From Platerodrilus igneus (Eukaryota > Arthropoda > Insecta > Coleoptera > Lycidae), in NCBI GenBank assembly GCA_036346225.1, contig JARFIW010000108.1, positions 2,976,001 through 3,040,000 of the forward strand: a stretch of DNA of 64,000 nt, read 5' to 3'. A program made the translations under genes and the position numbers. Below are positions 10,549-22,414 of this stretch, in pieces (position 1 is the first letter of the stretch; every line of letters begins with the position of its first letter). The notes under the pieces are model-generated. The model did no database searches. It was not told where the DNA came from and was given only the letters and a program-made list of their open reading frames with translations.

Positions 10549-12648
10549 TGCTGTGATATACTCCTTTGAATGCGGGAACTGGGTCCTTTCAACAAAAAAA
10601 TTCTAGTCCCACAGATTGGGCGTCATAAACGGCTGTGATCCTCTTTTCGCCTCGGCTGCTCACCTAATGTTATAAACCTCCTCATTCATTAAAAAAACAA
10701 CACATTCCTACCAAAACATCAACGTTAACTCTATTTACATCAATATTCAGAATACATTAAAATTTCAAAATTAAAACTCAGCATAAATTTCAGTTTTAAA
10801 AAGAATTTCAAGATTAATTTTATTATCATTTTAATGTGCATCCAAAATTAAAGTCCTTGTTGGATGCCTACTAATTAATATAACAATATAAGCAGACCGG
10901 AGTCTGAGTATAAAGGGAGCATCTACCACCCCTTTACGTTAATTAACCAGGTTCGTCTAATTGAGCTCAAAGACATACCCAAATTTTCATCATATTACCG
11001 AACATCAAAACTAAATACCCCTTTCTACTTAAACAAGCAAATTTCATCTTAAAATTAAAATTTTATGGTTAGTACAATTTCACTAATGTCCATTTAAAGT
11101 AAATCAATTATAAAGTTATTCAACACACACAAAAATGTCAAACAAAATAGTATAATTTACCTGAAGGTCACCGCCCTCGCAGCTTCAATGCACATCATCC
11201 CCTTAGTTAATCACACCATTCCAACAGGATTATATTTACGGCTTCTAATTCTCAACGCTTTTAAAATTTTCTCCATCACCATTTATTTAAAGTTGTTTCT
11301 GGGCTTTTCCGGAATTCATCTGTGTATATCTGACCCTTGTTTCGTGGATCCAGACACGTATTTGAACCATTTAATTATTAACACCCCCGAAAAATAGCAA
11401 ATAACTTCATACTTCTTTCACCAATATACGCCAAAACTGCCTACTTTTGTGTATACATTTGTCGTTGTAAATTTTGCTAATTGGTACAGTGAAACTAAAT
11501 TTTATTACCTTGTATCTAAGTGCACTGAAGTACATTCATGTTAGCACGTAAGTAACCAACTATTTTGAATCACTAAAATATACGAGCAAAATTTTAAATT
11601 ATTTTATCAAACTAAAATGCACTGTTTAACATCTTCAATCAAGTCGCGGATGTACGAGCTTTTAACGCATCGAATAGTCAAAAGTCTAAGAGGGCTTGTT
11701 TATATTCATCTCGGTATATATAGCAAAAAGCCGGCACGTCGCTTTTGTCCTCAAAACGGTAATTCTAAAGAATTCCTTATTCTATGTTCCCAGTCCGTCG
11801 CTCGCGCGTCGGTTTTTACGAATTTTCACTCGTCCCAGTTAAATCTCAGAAATTTCAACACGGCACGCAACGTCTGGAAATAACCGATTAAATTTTATAC
11901 AGAGCTGTTACTTTTACCTCTCAAGTTTGCCTTTTACTTTTAACCAATCGCAACCCCATGACGTTGCGCTACTCACGCCTTTTACTATATGTGTCTCGTT
12001 CTTGCGCATATTATCTGTCTCTATCTAACCTGCTCTTATTGATGCAAAGTGATATTCCTTATTATCGATTATTTTAGTCCACATGGAGTGTGAAATAACC
12101 CACCTTTAGCATTTCTTGTAACTATTATGCGACGTTTTCCCCAAGATTCTCTGAAACCATTTGTTATCTGCAAACTTTTCGCCGTATGTGACATTTAAAC
12201 TACGCAGGTGTTCAACATAATATTAATTCTCAGAGCTTTATTTTCTGGTATTATAATCTTGGGTTTTACAAGTTTCTATAGATATCTGTTACTAACGGTT
12301 CAATTAACTTCAATTAAAATTAATACTCTTTAATTTTTAGTGAATCCTAATTAAATATTCAATTATTATTTGTACATTTCGTTTAATTAATATAAATCTT
12401 GCACGTAATTTCCATTTGATTCTTTACTTTGGAATAATTAAATTACTCGTTGGGCATTTTAAAACTGCTTATTTTTATATAAAGCGTCTTGTAAATAATT
12501 TTAATCTCTTATTTTTAATAAAACGAATGAATTTTTATTCTCCACGGGTTTTTAATAAAGCGTATTATCTAATAAACTTCCTTATACACGGTGATTAAAA
12601 TTATTTGATGTAATCCATTAATTTTCTACCCTGGTCTAAATATGAGTA
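10549..12648 (-). repeat. 5' LTR (2100 bp) of the minus-strand element
   Basis: It is nearly identical to 5219-7339. Differences seen are single-base indels in homopolymers, a 4-bp loss near 12283, and absence of the 27-bp stretch found near 7050 in the other LTR. The outer end abuts an AT microsatellite at 12648. Confidence 0.9.
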
Positions 12649-12663
12649 ATATATATATATATT

Positions 12664-14084
12664 ATACTGTCAAGAAGGGGGTGGGCTTATAAAATGTTTA
12701 AATAGGGCTTCGAAACGACTTTGCTAGAATGGGGGTATATTTGGTTTTGTTTGAGTATTTTCTTTCAGGTATTTTTTGGTTTATAAATTAACAACAACTA
12801 TTCCACGTTTATAAATTTATAAAGCTTTTGAAACTGCATTGCATTCAACAACATATACCGGCCATAGACCAGGCTAAGCTAGTTATAAGTTTGCATTGTA
12901 TACGTATTTTAATTGTTATGGTTGCACGTATATGAAATTTAATTTGGAGTTAGCGTTTTCAGAACCATTTGAATGTAAAACAAATATCAAAATTGCTTGG
13001 TATACTGCACGCTTTTAAAATTTTAAGGAGTTAAGTGATACTCCCGTAAAATTTGTAAATCAATTTCAGTTTGAATATGTTTTAACAATTAAAGATTGGT
13101 TATGTAATGACAGGACGTTTACCGAATAAGACATAAATGTCTGTTGCGTACAATTTAAAAGCTGAACCATCAAAGTTTGTTAGCTATTTTCAATATTGTA
13201 AAAGTTCAATATACATAAATCACTGGATTACAAACCATCTAGAAAATGAATGTATCTAGAGAAACAACTGTATTATTAATCAATTATTAATAATTATAAA
13301 TTACATAGTGTGCGTAGAGATAGTTGTCATGGCAACGGAAACAAAAGAAGACGGTTTTTATTTATAAGGGACTTCAAATTTATATTACTGAAAAATAGAC
13401 GTGTTTTTGTACTGTTATGAGTTTTATTACATTTAAAAGTTACGAGAAAGTTTTGAAAGTCAAGTTGTACCTGGAGATAGCAAATAGTAGCAGTTTTACG
13501 GCGAATAAAAGTTAATTAAAAGAGGGAGTGCTGGTCTGTACCGTTATTGTTTGAAGACGAAAGCATAGTGGAATTGGAGTTATCTGAGTATTTGTATAAC
13601 ATAAAATTTGTAGAAATATTAGTAGTTTTATAGTCTGGAGATTACCAGTTGCTCGAGTTACTTATTATTTACAGGAGGTGCCTGCAGCTGGTCACTTGGC
13701 TTCAGGACGGCTGGAAGGCGGCGCTTGTATCTGGATTCCAGGTATTAGTATTTAATATCTACGCAGTGCTTTAATCAAATTTATAAAAGTGGAACTAGTG
13801 TTTGGGAATACTTTTGGCTTTTAAAATTATTTGACATATTTATGAAAAAATCCTTGAATATTTGTTTGGGTGTCTAGTTGAGAGGTGTTTGCTTAGGACG
13901 GACCCACCCTAGATAGATTCCGCCACGTGTTTGACGGCCCTGTAAAATATTTAAGTGCAGCAGCCGTGTAAAATATTTAAAGATAAATTGTGTGGCATAA
14001 CTCAACAAGGCTCTAAAATAAGACAAGGAGTGACAGATAGATATATTACGCCTATCACTAATAAGGTAGGATCACAGTATATAT

Positions 14085-14088
<4 letters not shown>
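12664..14088. other. AT-rich interval with one GC-rich exon-like patch
   Basis: Between the LTR element and the solo LTR there is no long ORF. The only compositional outlier is the GC-rich patch at 13675-13741, listed separately. Confidence 0.4.
13675..13741 (+). other. Exon-like GC-rich patch (67 bp) with splice-site motifs
   Basis: A TATTTACAG acceptor-like motif precedes, and CCAG|GTATTA follows, a 67-bp block of about 60% GC inside AT-rich DNA. All three + frames are open. It might be a small internal exon of the gene ending at 19559 or an unrelated transcript, but no protein family is recognisable from 22 codons. Confidence 0.25.

Positions 14089-14120
<32 letters not shown>
14089..14120. 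repeat. (AT)n microsatellite
   Basis: About 16 AT dinucleotides flank the left end of the solo LTR. Confidence 0.9.
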
Positions 14121-14126
<6 letters not shown>

Positions 14127-16120
14127 GGATTCAAAGAGTTAAATTTGGGGTAAACAATAAAATTTCAACCACCCTGTATAGAGAAAAGAACAAATTATTT
14201 ACGTGCAAAATTTATTTAATTCATTTAGGGAGAACGGACAAGTATTGACGTATTTTTATAATTAATAATTGAAAGATTAAAAGGTACATAAAGAAAAACG
14301 GTTTTAAAACAAATAGAATACGCATAATTAATTATAATTTATTTTTTCAACACGTAAAAGCATAAGAAAACCTATAAGGGGAAGAAAATCAATAATTCCA
14401 AGGCAAAAGTGCGTTGTAACAAGCAAAAGTCAGTTTTATACAAATACGACGAAATATAAAATCTAAGAATTGTTGTGGTAAACAGTCGATAATTAACGAA
14501 CACCTGCGTTTTAAAAAAAGGTTACATTCGTCGAAATTATGAGCATATTAAGACAGGACTTCATAGAAAATATTTTCAACCGTCAGTTTGGTTTGAATAA
14601 CAACCTAACAAAATTCTTAAAGAGCAAGAGAAATGCACAATCGGTTATGTACTACAGATACAGACAAAGATAAAAGCGTTGATGTTGAAAACACACGTAC
14701 TAATCCACGTGGAGTGAAGATGGGCTGTTAGCAATATCGATTTTCTATAACTCAAGTGGGGTTTCGAACGCGACAGCAGACATGCATCAGACAGAGATAA
14801 AGATAGTTTAGGCGGAGTTTTATGACGACAGAGAATAATACCAGTGGGAGCGATTTCGGATACGTACGGCATGTAGACGGAGTAAATTTCAGGAATTTTC
14901 AACACGGTTATATCAAAATTTGTAGAATCTAAATTTGAAAATAAGCTTTTCACGAGAAGTGTGTGCGGGGGCAGCATTTTGAACGATATAAATACTCGAG
15001 CTGAGGTTCTGGGATTCCTCTTTGTCGTCTCGTCGCTTTTATACCACTTTACTACGATAGACCAACATTATAGTAGAGTTTTTGTTATGTGAGTATTAGA
15101 TATGTTCATAATACAGTAAATAGAGTGCTAGTACGTGTACATTATTAGTAGTCGCCTTCTATTTATTAACGCGAAATACGTGTAGTGTATACTAAATTAA
15201 TAGAGATTTGGCTTTGTGTAATATATGTGGGGAAGCATCACAAACAACCAGGAGTGTAGGCTGATATGGAATGGTACTTTGAATCGAGGCGCTTCGCTCA
15301 CAAATGTGGTTATCATCTGTGAATCCGCTGTGTATCACAGCGCATGGTCATGAAGCCAAGGTGTTCTTGTGATCGTCGTCGAAGGAATGGAAGCCTGAAG
15401 CATTCTCTAGGTAATTTATTTCAAATTTCTGTTATCTGAAAAACTTTTGTGAAATTTTGGTGATGTGTGAGTGAATTTTGGGGTTTATTTGTGGCTATAT
15501 AAACTTATTGGAAAAGATACATGTACTGGACAATTTATTGGGGTTTAAATATTAAAAGGGGGTGTATTTAAAACTTACTAAATTTTATTCTGAATATAAA
15601 TTGCATTGTAAAGGGTAAATGGGTCTATCAATTTTGTATTAATCTATGCAAGGTAAAAGGCATATTCTAAATAAACTGGGTTATTATGAGCTCACCATAC
15701 TCCAGTGTACAGTCAATGTAGGGTAATATGTGGGGCCCATCTACTCATATCTCATTAAATTTGTTTGCAAATAAGTAGAAAATCAAGGACTTTAAAAACA
15801 TATCACATTTTGAGTTTGTAATTAGTGTACCAAACTGTTTTATACATGTGAATAATTTGTCTGTAAATAGCGGTAAATAAAAGATTGTATGATTGTTGTA
15901 TTATTTGGTGATTTTATTGAATGGTGTGCAAGTGTGAATGAAGAATGGTTGTAAATTTAGGTATCCGAGAAGAGGCACAGCTGAGCTAACCAGGGAAGCT
16001 GCTGAAGATTTTTGAAGCAGAAATAATAAGGATAAGCAATTTTTTTTTGAAAGTTGCGCCTTTTTAAAATTATTTGATGACACTGACGCGATGTTAAAAA
16101 CTTAAAATCTCCTACCACAG

Positions 16121-16122
<2 letters not shown>
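14121..16122 (+). mobile_element. Solo-LTR-like element (2002 bp)
   Basis: The block starts TGTTGTGG and ends CCACAGCA, an imperfect terminal inverted repeat with canonical TG...CA ends, and sits between AT runs (14089-14120 and 16123-16163). Length, insertion into an AT microsatellite and the terminal CACAGCA recall the LTRs of the 5.2-12.6 kb element. A TATAAATA at about 14989 with downstream sequence resembling an initiator, and an AATAAA at about 15876, fit LTR promoter and polyadenylation signals. The internal 110-codon minus frame (14645-14977) is not recognisable. Confidence 0.6.

Positions 16123-16163
<41 letters not shown>
16123..16163. repeat. (AT)n microsatellite
   Basis: About 20 AT dinucleotides flank the right end of the solo LTR. 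Confidence 0.9.
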
Positions 16164-16166
<3 letters not shown>

Positions 16167-16199
16167 TGATGTGATAACCAAATCAGACGAGATCATTGG

Positions 16200-19100
16200 C
16201 GCCATAGTCTGTGAGAAAAGCCATCCTAACGCTGAGATATTTAAATTTTCAAATATTTAATTTCTATCTTGTATAGAATGTTTCTAGTAAGATAAGCTTA
16301 TTATAGTATTTTCTAGTAAGCAAGTTCCATGATAATAAATCCGATTTAAGAACAAGTTTCTAATGCATGTTAAAAACATCAGTTAAAAACAAGTTTTTAT
16401 TGCATTTTAATGCATGTTAGAAAGATAGTGAATGAGTTCTATCGTGTAAATATTCGTCCGTTTTAAAAATACTAATTAACTTTAATTGTAACTTCGGGCA
16501 TTACACAATTTCAAGTATCTAACGCGAAGTTTGAATGAGATATTTTTTTCCAAAGAAGCTAGTTTTCTGGATGATTCGGGAATCCATTATGTTCACGACT
16601 AACTTGAATGAAAAACATTAATTAAGTAAGTCCTTGGAATGCGGTAACACCCGTAAAACTATCAGCCAGATGGCTATAAATTACAACATAAGCTAGCAAA
16701 TTATAATAGGAAAAGATAAACGCCAAGTGCGCACACATTAATAAGAGATCGTAAAAGCTTTATGATTGCAATAAATTTTAAACTGGCATGCGGTTAAAGA
16801 TAAGAACTCAAGAAATTACAGTTACTTTTTACAACATACGATGAATCACACCTGCTAGAATATAATACGACCAATCGAGAACGATGCCGTATTGAGATTT
16901 TTATTATATACAGCCAGAGGATAATGAGGAAGAGGTCGTTCATAGATAGTTATTGAATAGCTAGTATGGAACGCACGATGACGTATTTATTGCTCCAATT
17001 TAAATTATAAGTAAACTTGGTACAGGGTCACCTGAACATTTTAATCTACTAAAATAAAAGTACTATCGAAAATTGATAAAGTGCGTTTCGGCATGTAGAG
17101 ATTTATTTAAAATGAAAATTTAAAATGGAACGATGGATTTCTGAAGCACCTACGTGTAAAACTATTATTTTAATGCAGTAATTGGAGATGGAAATGTAAT
17201 TAATCAAGTGTCAATCGTACAATTTAAAGATCCGGAACCGAAAGTATAACATTGTTTTAAACCCTTAAAGACAGTTTATGATATTATTAAGTAGATTAAG
17301 CTAGTACAAGTTTTTTTGCGTATAGAGAATTGCTTGCTAGAGGATAGTCTTTCAAACTTTGAGGTAAAATCTCGAGATGGTTTGACCCTTACAAAGGGTC
17401 CTTTCAAGGTTACTGATCAGTCAGACTGAGACGGGATAAGAGTATTTAAATTATCCATATTCGTCTTAAAGAAAATTCGTGACTTACATATGAATAGTTT
17501 TGGGGTATATAATTATTAACAAGGATTAGGTGAAGATTGTATTTTCGTTTAGTAGTGATGAAAGGTTATTTCTTTCTAGATAGTTGTAAATTGCATTTAT
17601 AAGTTTTCATTATACTTGTGTAGGTAAGGAAATTTCTTAGATAATGAGTGTAAAAGAAAAACGTTTTTGAATGTATCGTGTAACAATCTGAAGGGTTGTT
17701 TATAAAAATTTTATGTAATTATAATTGTAATGTTGAGATTTCTTTGTTTGATTTTATTTTCGTAAAGTTCACAGCATATTTATCACTGAGCTGGAAAATT
17801 AATACGGACATATTCAAATAAGAATCCAGTTTATGTCATTTTTATCGTTGATCAATTTTATAGTTGATCAACGACGTCAAGCAGAAATTTTGTAAGGGTC
17901 AAACTCCTTAGACCTCAAAATTGCTAAAATAAACCATCCATTTACAAATAATTTTTATACGAAAAATAAAAGCTTATCCTAGTTTAATCTACTTAATAAT
18001 ACACAAATGGTCGTTTTACGTTTGAAACAAAGTTATACTTGCGCTTTGGGTCGTCAAATTCTTGCTACTATTTTTATCTTTATGATTTAACAAATCGTTT
18101 CCATTGGAATTTACTGCATCGAAACTTTTTTGATTCCAAATTTTAAGATTTCCATTTTTTAATCAATCTTCATTCGTGGAAGTATCAATTTACAAAGTAC
18201 ATTTATTTTTTAATAGATTAAAATTGCGGGTGACCTTGTCTTAGATAATTTACTATTTATACTAAAGCTATAAACTACGTTTCTTTGCAGTCCGTTCAGT
18301 AAATACAGAATGTTGAAGTACTTATGTTCAAAACTTAGATGCTAAACCTTTAATGCCGAAAGAATGAATGAATCGCTCTAATTCACTTCCGTCTTTATAT
18401 AATAAAATTATCTCAATACGTCAAAGGCATTGACTTCTGATTACATTCTGAAAGTATTAGTCATCCGCCTGATGTAACAATTATCCACAATTTTACATTC
18501 TTATCACTTTAATGAGCTGCCAGGTTAAAGTTATTGCGATCATATAAGTTTTCTATCCTTTGTTGGTGAATAAAAGCAATAGTTGTTATCTCGAGCTTCT
18601 GTATAGCCATTAAAACTCGTTATCTTATCTGGTTTTAAAGGTTCTCGGCAATATTACTTTCCGCAAATTAATGTGTATTCATTGACAAAAAATAATGAGC
18701 TGTTAACTTATGATTTATGGGTGTCAAAACACGCTCGAAAGAAGACAGTATTTTTGCTTTGCATTAAATAACGTGAATATAATTTATTCTAGAACCGTTC
18801 CAAAATTGTCTTTTTTGAAAGAAAACTACTTTGCATTAAAACTCGCAATTGTGATATAACGTTTATTGAGGTATTCCTAAAGAGGATAAATTAATTTTCC
18901 TCTTAACAAAGTACGGATTTTTGTTTCCGCCGGCTGGAACTATTTCAAGACTGTGTATTACGTTTATTAAATGATCTTTTTCTTAAAAGTATGAATGCAT
19001 TATGGAATTTGCATTTTAGACTCATTTAGCGGCCTTTTCTGTCTGCAATAAAGTTGATAATTACACGCGGATTTATATATTAATAAAATCAATGAATGAT

Positions 19101-19330
19101 TTTGTATTTTTACTAATTTTTAAGATATTTTTCTAGAATAATTATTTACACACGGATTTTGAATCAATGAATGCTTGTTTGGGCTTCATTTTCAAATGGT
19201 ATCTCACAACACCATATGTACTTAAACGTTTATTTTGCATGTGAATACACTTATCTTGTTGAAAAATATTATACATAGTAAAAATCAAATATTGACAAAT
19301 TTTACTCTCTTAGTTGGGCTTTGTTATATA
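16200..19330. repeat. Large diverged palindrome (fold-back), arms >1 kb
   Basis: The left arm (about 16600-17400) is the diverged reverse complement of the right arm (about 17890-18700, with weaker similarity outward). Clear mirrored landmarks are TATTATTAAGTAGATTAA near 17281 and TTAATCTACTTAATAATA near 17990; AGGGTCACCTGAACATTTTAATCTA near 17024 and its mirror near 18215; CGTATTGAGATTTTTATTATAT near 16889 and its mirror near 18400; and GATTGCAATAAATTTTAAACTGGCA near 16762 and its mirror near 18525. The centre is near 17640. One right-arm copy without a partner lies at 4220-5160. No ORF is present. Confidence 0.7.
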
Positions 19331-19399
19331 TTGCTTGTAAATGGCATTGGAATACTGAGATGCTACAACTGTATCGTCTAAATTAAATTCTTTTTGTAG

Positions 19400-19559
19400 G
19401 TATAACAATAGAACCCTTGACGTCAACAAAACATTGGAAGAAAATGGAATTCCAGATGAACGAGATTTGTATACAGAATTAGGCCTACCTCAGAATTTGT
19501 ACGTACCATCCATACTTCTTTATTACAATGATGATCTTAAATGGGAAGATGTTGATTGA
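19400..19559 (+). CDS. Terminal coding exon, CYB5D1-like C-terminus
   Basis: A TTCTTTTTGTAG acceptor ends at 19399. The exon then reads 52 codons to TGA at 19557-19559, with a phase-2 start (one base before the first full codon, TAT). The peptide begins [20 protein letters not shown] and ends [15 protein letters not shown]. The combination N-G-I-P-D-E plus a final hydrophobic strand and Y/F-N-D-D-L resembles my recollection of the C-terminus of cytochrome b5 domain-containing protein 1, linked to motile cilia and flagella. Codons are well used and the frame is intact, unlike the transposon relics nearby. Upstream exons, including the haem-binding domain, were not found; they may be short or lie outside the window. 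Confidence 0.7.
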
Positions 19560-19830
19560 TATTTTATTTTACAGACTGCAGCCATATTATAATTTGCATT
19601 TAATGTAACATGTGCAAAATACACAAGTGACACATTAAACCTCAAGGGATATTATAAAATCATGCAAATTTAATCATGTTGTGGTGCCATATGGTAGGTA
19701 ATGTTTCCTTTATACAATAGTGTGCAGCAAACCATGATCAAAAGCAAAATTAGACTTTTAAATGCGCGACGAAATTCTAGGTAATGTAATAATAAAGCGT
19801 AACACTGTAATAAACAAGGTAAAGAATTAT
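19560..19830 (+). promoter_or_regulatory. 3'UTR with polyadenylation signals
   Basis: AATAAA occurs at 19791-19796 and again at 19809-19814, about 230-250 bases after the CYB5D1-like stop codon. This is a typical distance for an insect 3'UTR; either could define the transcript end. Confidence 0.5.
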
Positions 19831-20623
19831 AGCACGCTCGTGTAGCTTTTTTAACCTCAAAGAAGAATTAAATAATCGGATTACTGACCTCTTGTCCTGT
19901 AAGCAGCACGCGCTACGAATACTTCTTCACGTGTGACAAATTGAATAACAGCATCATCTTGCGGGATTGTAAATAAGTTCTAAATAAATTTATGGATCTT
20001 TAATTTCTTTTTAATCGAACGTGATGACGGCGGATATACGAAACACTTCTATTTTCTTCAAACCATGTTTTTAAAATGTGTAGAAAAATGTCAGCAATAA
20101 ATGTTTTTAAAATTTAATTAATTGTGAAAATATTTAGGTTAATTAATTTTGCGTGGACAAATAAGTAGTTCATGTTGAATTTGTGACAATATTTAGTGTT
20201 AACTCACAAACGGCTTTATGGAGAATGATCGTAAAAAAAATTATTTTGTCTCACGGAAACCGCATGTTGTTGAAAAATGTATTTTAACGCAAACCCCTTT
20301 GAAATAACAACAGTTTGTGATGTTCCTTTAAAGTACCTACAATCATATTTCATTTTAATAGTTTCTGCTTTAGAAAATATCAACAATAGAATTAGCCAAT
20401 TTCCTTTAAAAGATATAATATTGAGGTTACTACAATTTTGATCTAAAGTAAAATTATTTTGTATCATATATAGTTCATACTCAATGATTTTTAAATTCAT
20501 TATGTCAGTTTTAAAGGTTAGAAATGGTGTAATCTTCGTAATGATTTTTCATTATTCATTTGTTTTGATTAATAATGTGTTACGCTGACGCCATGGTGAT
20601 TTTATCGGCTGGGAATAAAGATT
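19831..20623. other. AT-rich intergenic sequence, nothing recognised
   Basis: The 94-codon minus frame here (20216-20500) has no recognisable motif and ordinary AT-rich composition. Confidence 0.5.
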
Positions 20624-20946
20624 TCGTAGGTGCTGACCTTACATGTGATTTTTTCAATGCTCCACCCGAAGGTACTACATTGGCCAGGAAGCGAGTTTTT
20701 TTTTACCTGGAAAATTTGGAATTTTGCCGAACCCTTGCTGTTGCAAGCAAAGTAAGGATTTTTAACGTGCGTGACAACACACACACGGGACCTCCATTTT
20801 ACCTCTCATCCGAACGAGGGTGTATTTTTGTGAAAAATGCTCGCCTAACATTTTTCAAGCGGACCGTGTCTGGATTCGAACCCGGGACCTTGGGCGTAGT
20901 AGTCACACACATACCACTACGCCACGGAGCCACCTCGTAGGTGCTG
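20624..20946 (-). mobile_element. tRNA-derived SINE, full copy with 12-bp target-site duplication
   Basis: The element body is 20636-20934 on the minus strand. It is flanked by perfect direct repeats TCGTAGGTGCTG at 20624-20635 and 20935-20946, the target-site duplication. On the minus strand it opens with GGCTCCGTGGCGTAG and carries an A-box-like TGGCGTAGTGG and a B-box GGTTCGAATCC, the internal RNA polymerase III promoter. The tail ends CATGTAAGGT without a long poly(A). The 121-codon + frame across it (20575-20940) is a shadow. Confidence 0.9.
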
Positions 20947-22414
20947 TTCGCTGACTGATTTCTGGTATAGTTCCGCTATTAATAAGTTAAGTATTTAAAC
21001 AAATTAGAGAGAATAACAACACAAACATTGTTTTTAGAGCACTTCGTATCTAACAACCAAACAATCAACTTGTCACTTTAGCAGGTCAGTTACTTTTGAC
21101 CACAAGATTATCAAACAAAACTGGAAGTAGTCTAATCATGTTTGGGTAATACTTTACCAAGTGGGTTATTTTCAATTTTAAGGACATATTCATTTCCAGA
21201 TTGACAACTATATGTTGGAGGTAAAGATGTTAAGGATTGTGAAGTTAACATAGCATCTTGTGGTATTCTTAAAGATAGTCAATCACCTACCAAGTAGCTA
21301 TGAATCCATATAAAAGTATACCAGGGAAAGGGTTTGTAACTAAATAAACATTTGAAATTTATTGCATGAACTGATGAAACGCACCTATAGTACGTCCGTG
21401 TTTAAGTTAAGATTCTTGTTAAATAAATTTGCGATATATTTGATTTTTAATACGTGCTTAAGATTGTGTCGTGTATTTGTAATGAATGCAAAAGTGTATA
21501 CAAGTGTATAATAGTGTACAGACATATTCTTTTCCTATTAATGTAATGGTATAGGTACAATTTTGCTGTAATAAATTATTTTGCAATTACCTCAAAGCGT
21601 AATTGAATATACAGGTCAGTTAGTTTGCGTTCAAAAACTTTCTTTTTAGCTAGCAGTTTTAAATAGGTTTTTCTTGTTTTTTTGTGGTTAAGGTTTGTTT
21701 TATGTTTGTTTTAACACTAATGTAATTAATGGTTTTCAGGTAAATTTTAAGTCAGAATCACTCTACTGGTCCCAGGTTTTGGCACCCTCTTCTTATTCTT
21801 TTTAGGGCTTTTCTCTAGAAACCCTGTGGGATTAGGTTTCGTCCCGATCAATACATACCCGATAGCATTCTGAAACTTGTTCAAACACTTACACCCTTCC
21901 CTCTGAGTTAGTCGTCAACCATTTTTATTAGTATAGTCGAAGTATTCTGTATTTTACCGAAACAGGATTTTTAACGGAGTACTTCACTAAGTTTTTCTGT
22001 AGACTGCTAGATAGATATTCTGCGGCAAAAACTGTACGTTCTTTTTTGTTAACTGATTACACAAGCCTTTCCAATACCCGTAGCTACAGTGAAATTCTGA
22101 AGAACTCGCGACAATTTGTTTTCACCTAATGGCTAACAGTACCAATACTAACTTCTTAAAGATACAATGCTATCTTCTTAATTACTATAGAAGTACTAAG
22201 TGTTAATTTATATCGGTCACTGCAGTAATTTATATCACACAGCTAACGTAGCGTTGACACTAATTTATTTTATATTACGACCTTATAAATCACAACTCGA
22301 ATAAAACTAGTATTATAATCAAAGCTTGAGTTGAAACTAAACTTTATTGCGAGAGAACGGTGATTTATATACATAGTGATAACTTTAGACTATTCTAAGA
22401 ACGTACTAAAATTA
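20947..22414. other. AT-rich sequence, nothing recognised
   Basis: No ORF above 60 codons, no SINE head and no clear tandem repeat. Confidence 0.5.

Larger units (their letters stand above)
5219..12648 (-). mobile_element. Ty3/Gypsy-type LTR retrotransposon, internally truncated
   Basis: Two direct 2.1-kb LTRs flank a 3.2-kb interior whose coding strand is minus. In minus-strand order the interior holds a primer-binding site, a short coiled-coil ORF, gag, a retropepsin and a fragment of reverse transcriptase, then a purine-rich tract and a polypurine tract beside the 3' LTR. Most of RT and all of RNase H and integrase are missing, so the copy is non-autonomous. The LTRs differ mainly by small indels plus one 27-bp deletion, so the insertion is probably young. 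Long LTRs and this gag/pro style recall Osvaldo/Ulysses-like Gypsy elements; that subfamily call is an inference. Confidence 0.9.

Noticed and set aside
14645..14977. 110-codon minus-strand frame
   Set aside because: It lies inside the solo-LTR-like block and has no recognisable motif or start context.
20575..20940. 121-codon + frame
   Set aside because: It is the antisense of a SINE with clear target-site duplications.
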